Positions 53,480-56,472 of a stretch of 56,472 nucleotides of DNA are shown in pieces (positions within the stretch are counted from its first letter, which is position 1; the number at the start of each line of letters is the position of its first letter). Source of the stretch: GCA-2862585 sp049890295 (GTDB lineage Bacteria > Bacteroidota > Bacteroidia > Flavobacteriales > UBA7312); the NCBI GenBank assembly GCA_049890295.1, contig JBMHBP010000024.1:1-56472 (forward strand), in the 5' to 3' direction. The notes beneath the pieces were generated by a model. That model did not search any database and was not told where the DNA came from. It was given only the letters and a program-made list of their open reading frames with translations. A program made the translations under genes and the position numbers.

Positions 53480-53857
53480 TTAATCAGAAGTTGATTCATG
53501 ATGAATAAACAAATTAGCCCAAACAATTTTGGATAGACAATAGATGTATGGTGTTCCCAACAAAAGTATTGTTGAAACACTAATCATATACCAATTCATT
53601 TTAGCTGCTGGATAAATTATTTGAGTGGCAAGCCAAATACTGACAAATATTGCTACTCCAATAGCATAAGACACATACATAGATCCATAATAAAATCCTG
53701 GCTCTAGAAAAAAAGATTGATTACAGAAACTACACTTCTTTCTTACTTCGCCAAGCTTTTTAATTTTATATGGGTTTTGTGTTACAAAAAAATCTCCTTC
53801 ATGACATTTTGGGCACTTAAACTTTAGTATACTATATAACTTGGTGTACTTCTTCAT
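53480..53857 (-). CDS. DUF983 family zinc-ribbon membrane protein
   Basis: The 125-residue protein has the zinc-ribbon-like motifs CPKCHEGDFF (about 14-23) and CSFCNQSFFLEPGFYYGSMY (about 42-61), then two membrane segments (about 62-82 and 90-110). DUF983 proteins are common in Bacteroidota; no function is established. It stands alone, with about 170 bases upstream before the rhodanese gene. Confidence 0.88.
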   Translation of the reverse strand: MKKYTKLYSILKFKCPKCHEGDFFVTQNPYKIKKLGEVRKKCSFCNQSFFLEPGFYYGSMYVSYAIGVAIFVSIWLATQIIYPAAKMNWYMISVSTILLLGTPYIYCLSKIVWANLFIHHESTSD

Positions 53858-54027
53858 CTAATGGTGTTGATGGGTAATTTATTCTTAATAATTACGTGTA
53901 AAATATACCAATAGGTGCTCCAAAAACACATAATATGATTGCTCAAGTGTCAAGGTCAAGATTCATGTCTTCAATCTACAATTAAAAATTAAAGTTTTGA
54001 ATGCGTTATTTACTACCTTGTAACTAA

Positions 54028-54339
54028 CTAGTGTTCAAGAATACCTTTCCACTCCAGTATACCACCCAAAAGATTATATGTTTTACTAAAACCCATTTGA
54101 TCCATTATCATACAAGCTTTGGCACTTCTATTTCCACTTCTACAATAAACATAATAGGATTTATGTTTGTCAAGTTTTTCTAGTCCTGCAATAAAGGATT
54201 CACTATGCATAAAATTTAGTATAACGGCGTTGGACAGTATACCTTGAGCACATTCTTGAGGTGTTCGGACATCAAGAATGAAAGCGTCTTTATCAGCCTC
54301 TATTAGTTTAGTCCATTTGTCTTGATATATATTTTCCAT
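54028..54339 (-). CDS. Single-domain rhodanese-like sulfurtransferase
   Basis: The 103-residue protein has the rhodanese fold features DAFILDVRTPQECAQG, the active-site loop YCRSGNRS (Cys near residue 72), and NLLGGILEWKG. It would carry a persulfide on that cysteine. It lies 22 bases downstream of a larger MBL/rhodanese protein gene, so both probably serve in sulfur or persulfide handling. Confidence 0.92.
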   Translation of the reverse strand: MENIYQDKWTKLIEADKDAFILDVRTPQECAQGILSNAVILNFMHSESFIAGLEKLDKHKSYYVYCRSGNRSAKACMIMDQMGFSKTYNLLGGILEWKGILEH

Positions 54340-54361
54340 ATGAGATTACTGCATGAAATTA

Positions 54362-55771
54362 TTAAAGTGTTGTAGGACAGATGTATTCACTTTTAGGTGC
54401 ATTAGTCTGTTTAATAGCACCAAAACCACCCAATACATCAATTACATTATGAATACCTCTTGATTTTAAAATAGATATAGCAATTACTGAACGGTAACCA
54501 CCTGCACAATGTATATAATTGGGGTTTTCATGTTCAAAATAATCTAGATAATTATTAATTTCATCTAAAGGTGAATGTTTAGCATTTATTAAATGTTCCG
54601 AAAAATATTCTGATTTTTTTCTGACATCTATGATATTTAACTTAGACTCATTCAAAAGTTCAGCAAATTTTTGAGAGTGTACTGACTCAATTGAATCAAT
54701 TTCTTTGTTGGAACTAATCCAACTATCAAAACCACCATCTAAAAAACCAATCACATTATCAAAACCAACTCTTGATAGTCTAGTAACTGTTTCTTCAAGT
54801 CTACCTTCAGGAGTAACCAATAAAATTGCTTGATTTATATCCTTGATTAATGTCCCTACCCATGGTGCAAATCCGCCATCTAAACCAATAAAAATAGATC
54901 TAGGTATATGACCTCTAGAAAAGTCACTTTGATGCCTAACATCCAGTACTACTGCTCCTATTTGATTTGCTAATTCTTCAAACGCTTTAGGATTTAAGGC
55001 ATTTTTACTTCTTTCTAATACCTCATCGATATCGTCGTATCCCTCCTTATTTAGCTTTACATTTAAAGGAAAATAAGCCGGTGGTGTGCTAAGACCTTCA
55101 GTTACTTCTTGTATAAACTCTTCTTTACTCATGTTGGCTCTCAATGCATAATTGGTTGCCTTCTGTTCTCCTATGCTTCCAACGGTTTCTTTACTCATAT
55201 TTTTTCCGCAAGCTGAACCTGCACCATGACCGGGATAAACAATAGTCGCATCAGGTAAAGTCATTATTTTTTGACGAAGACTATCGAATAGAATTTCTGC
55301 TAAATCTTCTTGAGTCATATTATCTGCTTTTTGGGCTAAATCTGGTCTACCCACATCGCCTAAAAATAATGTGTCTCCACTAAAAATAGCATGTTCTACA
55401 CCATCTTCATCTAATAGTAAATAGGTAGTACTTTCCATTGTATGACCTGGTGTATGAAGCACTTTTATTGTGACATCACCAAGTTTGAATTCTTGATTAT
55501 CACTAGCAATTATACTATCAAATGTTGGCTTAGCATTAGGTCCAAATATTATTGGAGCACCAGTTCTTTCAGCTAATGTCACATGACCTGAAACAAAATC
55601 AGCATGAAAGTGAGTTTCAAAAATAAATTTAATAGTTGTTTGCCTATCATTGGCCAAATCTATATATGATTGAACCTCTCTAAGCGGATCTATTATTGCT
55701 GACTCACCATTACTTTCGATGTAGTAAGCTCCTTGAGCTAAACATCCAGTATATAATTGCTCTATTCTCAA
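54362..55771 (-). CDS. MBL-fold persulfide dioxygenase-like protein with two rhodanese domains
   Basis: Residues 1-235 form an ETHE1/glyoxalase II-like metallo-beta-lactamase domain (ETHFHADFVSGHVTLAERTG; LHTPGHTMESTTYLL; FSGDTLFLGDVGRPDL; VYPGHGAGSACGKN). Residues of about 265-355 form a rhodanese domain with no Cys in its active loop (LVTPEGRLEETV), and residues of about 370-465 a second one with Cys in YIHCAGGYRS. This plan suits oxidation or transfer of persulfide sulfur. The start is TTG at 55771; MRIEQLYTGCLAQGAYYI is the expected N-terminus. Confidence 0.9.
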   Translation of the reverse strand: MRIEQLYTGCLAQGAYYIESNGESAIIDPLREVQSYIDLANDRQTTIKFIFETHFHADFVSGHVTLAERTGAPIIFGPNAKPTFDSIIASDNQEFKLGDVTIKVLHTPGHTMESTTYLLLDEDGVEHAIFSGDTLFLGDVGRPDLAQKADNMTQEDLAEILFDSLRQKIMTLPDATIVYPGHGAGSACGKNMSKETVGSIGEQKATNYALRANMSKEEFIQEVTEGLSTPPAYFPLNVKLNKEGYDDIDEVLERSKNALNPKAFEELANQIGAVVLDVRHQSDFSRGHIPRSIFIGLDGGFAPWVGTLIKDINQAILLVTPEGRLEETVTRLSRVGFDNVIGFLDGGFDSWISSNKEIDSIESVHSQKFAELLNESKLNIIDVRKKSEYFSEHLINAKHSPLDEINNYLDYFEHENPNYIHCAGGYRSVIAISILKSRGIHNVIDVLGGFGAIKQTNAPKSEYICPTTL

Positions 55772-55788
55772 AGTTTTAAAATTTTATT

Positions 55789-55796
55789 CAAAGATA
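55789..55796 (-). promoter_or_regulatory. TAnnTTTG -7 box for the MBL/rhodanese operon
   Basis: The minus strand reads TATCTTTG, an exact match, 17 bases upstream of the TTG start at 55771. No clear -33 TTG. Confidence 0.5.
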
Positions 55797-56090
55797 CTCC
55801 TATTTAAGTTTTTTTATGAAAAAAATAAATACGAAAGTGTTTACTTCATTAAAAAAAGATAGTTAAAAACTAAAACGTAAGTTGTAGATTAAAATATAAT
55901 CACTAGTCATGTGTCTGCTAATAGCAAAAATAAAATCGTTAGCAAAATCAAAAATTATGTTAAATATTATGGATTTAAATGGCATTCATAAAAAACGGAG
56001 TTATACTAGAACAAAAAAAACGTAAATCAATAATAAAATGAGATGGATTTCGCTTTGATGTAATTAAGAGTTATAGTTTAGAGTTTTGTC
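55797..56090. other. AT-rich intergenic region without a recognised gene
   Basis: About 290 bases between the -7 box of the MBL gene and the stop of the T9SS protein gene. No reading frame, tRNA or hairpin terminator was found. Confidence 0.6.
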
Positions 56091-56472
56091 TTACTGAATA
56101 ACAATCTTTTGATTGATATTTTGACTGTTAGTTGTGATATTCATCATGTATATCCCATTAGCCTTGTCTCCTAATTGAATAGTTTTTTTACACTGACCTT
56201 CTTGGTCTTTTAGCTTTTCTATGAATACGTCTTCTCCTAAATAGTTGGTAATAGTTAAGTAAACATCTTGTCTTCTCTCTAAGTTAAAGCTAATCGTAAA
56301 CTCACTTCTTGATGGGTTCGGATATACATCCAGGTTAGCCACAGAACTATTCTCTAATCTTGCTCCACCTAGTGTAAATGTCACTGGCTGAGTGAAGATA
56401 GTAGCCCATGATGTACCGTTAGTACCACAAGCACCTCTTATTCTCCAAGAAATCTCGTCTCCTGGGCTCTGA
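56091..56472 (-). CDS. C-terminal end of a T9SS-secreted protein, N-terminus cut off by window edge
   Basis: The frame is open to the right edge and ends with TAA at 56091. The visible 126 residues begin with the end of a fibronectin-III-like or similar domain (PGDEISWRIRGACGTNGTSW). The last 80 or so residues are a type A T9SS C-terminal sorting domain: LDVYPNPSRSEFTISFN, VYLTITNYLGEDVF, GIYMMNITTNSQ and KIVIQ at the end. The sorting domain is removed after export across the outer membrane. A GTG at 56384 in frame is not a real start since the coding sequence continues beyond it. Confidence 0.9.
   Translation of the reverse strand, partial: QSPGDEISWRIRGACGTNGTSWATIFTQPVTFTLGGARLENSSVANLDVYPNPSRSEFTISFNLERRQDVYLTITNYLGEDVFIEKLKDQEGQCKKTIQLGDKANGIYMMNITTNSQNINQKIVIQ

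Overview
The window is an AT-rich chromosomal segment of a Bacteroidota bacterium, most likely a marine Flavobacteriales member. The evidence is a complete bat (Bacteroides aerotolerance) operon, secreted proteins with SprB-type repeats and a type IX secretion (T9SS) C-terminal sorting domain, Bacteroidota-type promoters (TTG-N17..23-TAnnTTTG), DUF4293, DUF4159, DUF2147 and DUF983 proteins, and almost no Shine-Dalgarno sequences. Gene content is mostly core. No insertion sequence, prophage or CRISPR array was seen.

Layout. 1-3138: 5' part of a large secreted repeat protein (minus strand, runs off the left edge). 3231-5727: exporter-type ABC transporter and truA. 5897-14342: moxR, DUF58 gene, BatD-like gene, batA, batB, batC, batD, batE and a phosphodiesterase, nearly all overlapping by a few bases. 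14891-25481: rho, small membrane proteins including two that share an N-terminal FPVT motif, mpl, a metallo-beta-lactamase-fold enzyme, yqgE, a pabC-like aminotransferase, then an rsmE / DUF4159 / AI-2E exporter / methyltransferase run. 25478-38692: histidine degradation genes (hutH, hutI, ftcD-fchA fusion; no hutU) mixed with aroK, aroC, an SDR gene, tRNA-Lys, tRNA-Leu, trmD, rplS, a PorE-like OmpA protein and a dicarboxylate symporter. 38689-42917: surE, a small membrane protein, lpxB and comEC. 43090-43182: a probable stand-alone small RNA with a complete promoter and terminator. 43237-47076: DUF2147 protein, ribBA, tsaD, CNNM-type transporter.

47073-53448 is the most interesting region. 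Three photolyase/cryptochrome homologues, a DUF2805 (TIGR03643) protein and an unrecognised 139-residue protein run leftwards. A GIY-YIG nuclease-like gene and an alpha/beta hydrolase gene run rightwards. The divergent promoter region holds three TATACAA half-sites, one of them overlapping a TAnnTTTG box. One photolyase homologue appears circularly permuted (FAD domain first, alpha/beta domain last). Another belongs to the FeS-photolyase (PhrB/CryPro) family but seems to lack most of its cluster cysteines. Together they look like a coordinately, perhaps light-, controlled DNA repair or photoreception cluster.

53480-56472: DUF983 protein, a single rhodanese, a metallo-beta-lactamase/double-rhodanese sulfur-metabolism protein, and the C-terminal end of another T9SS-secreted protein cut by the right edge.
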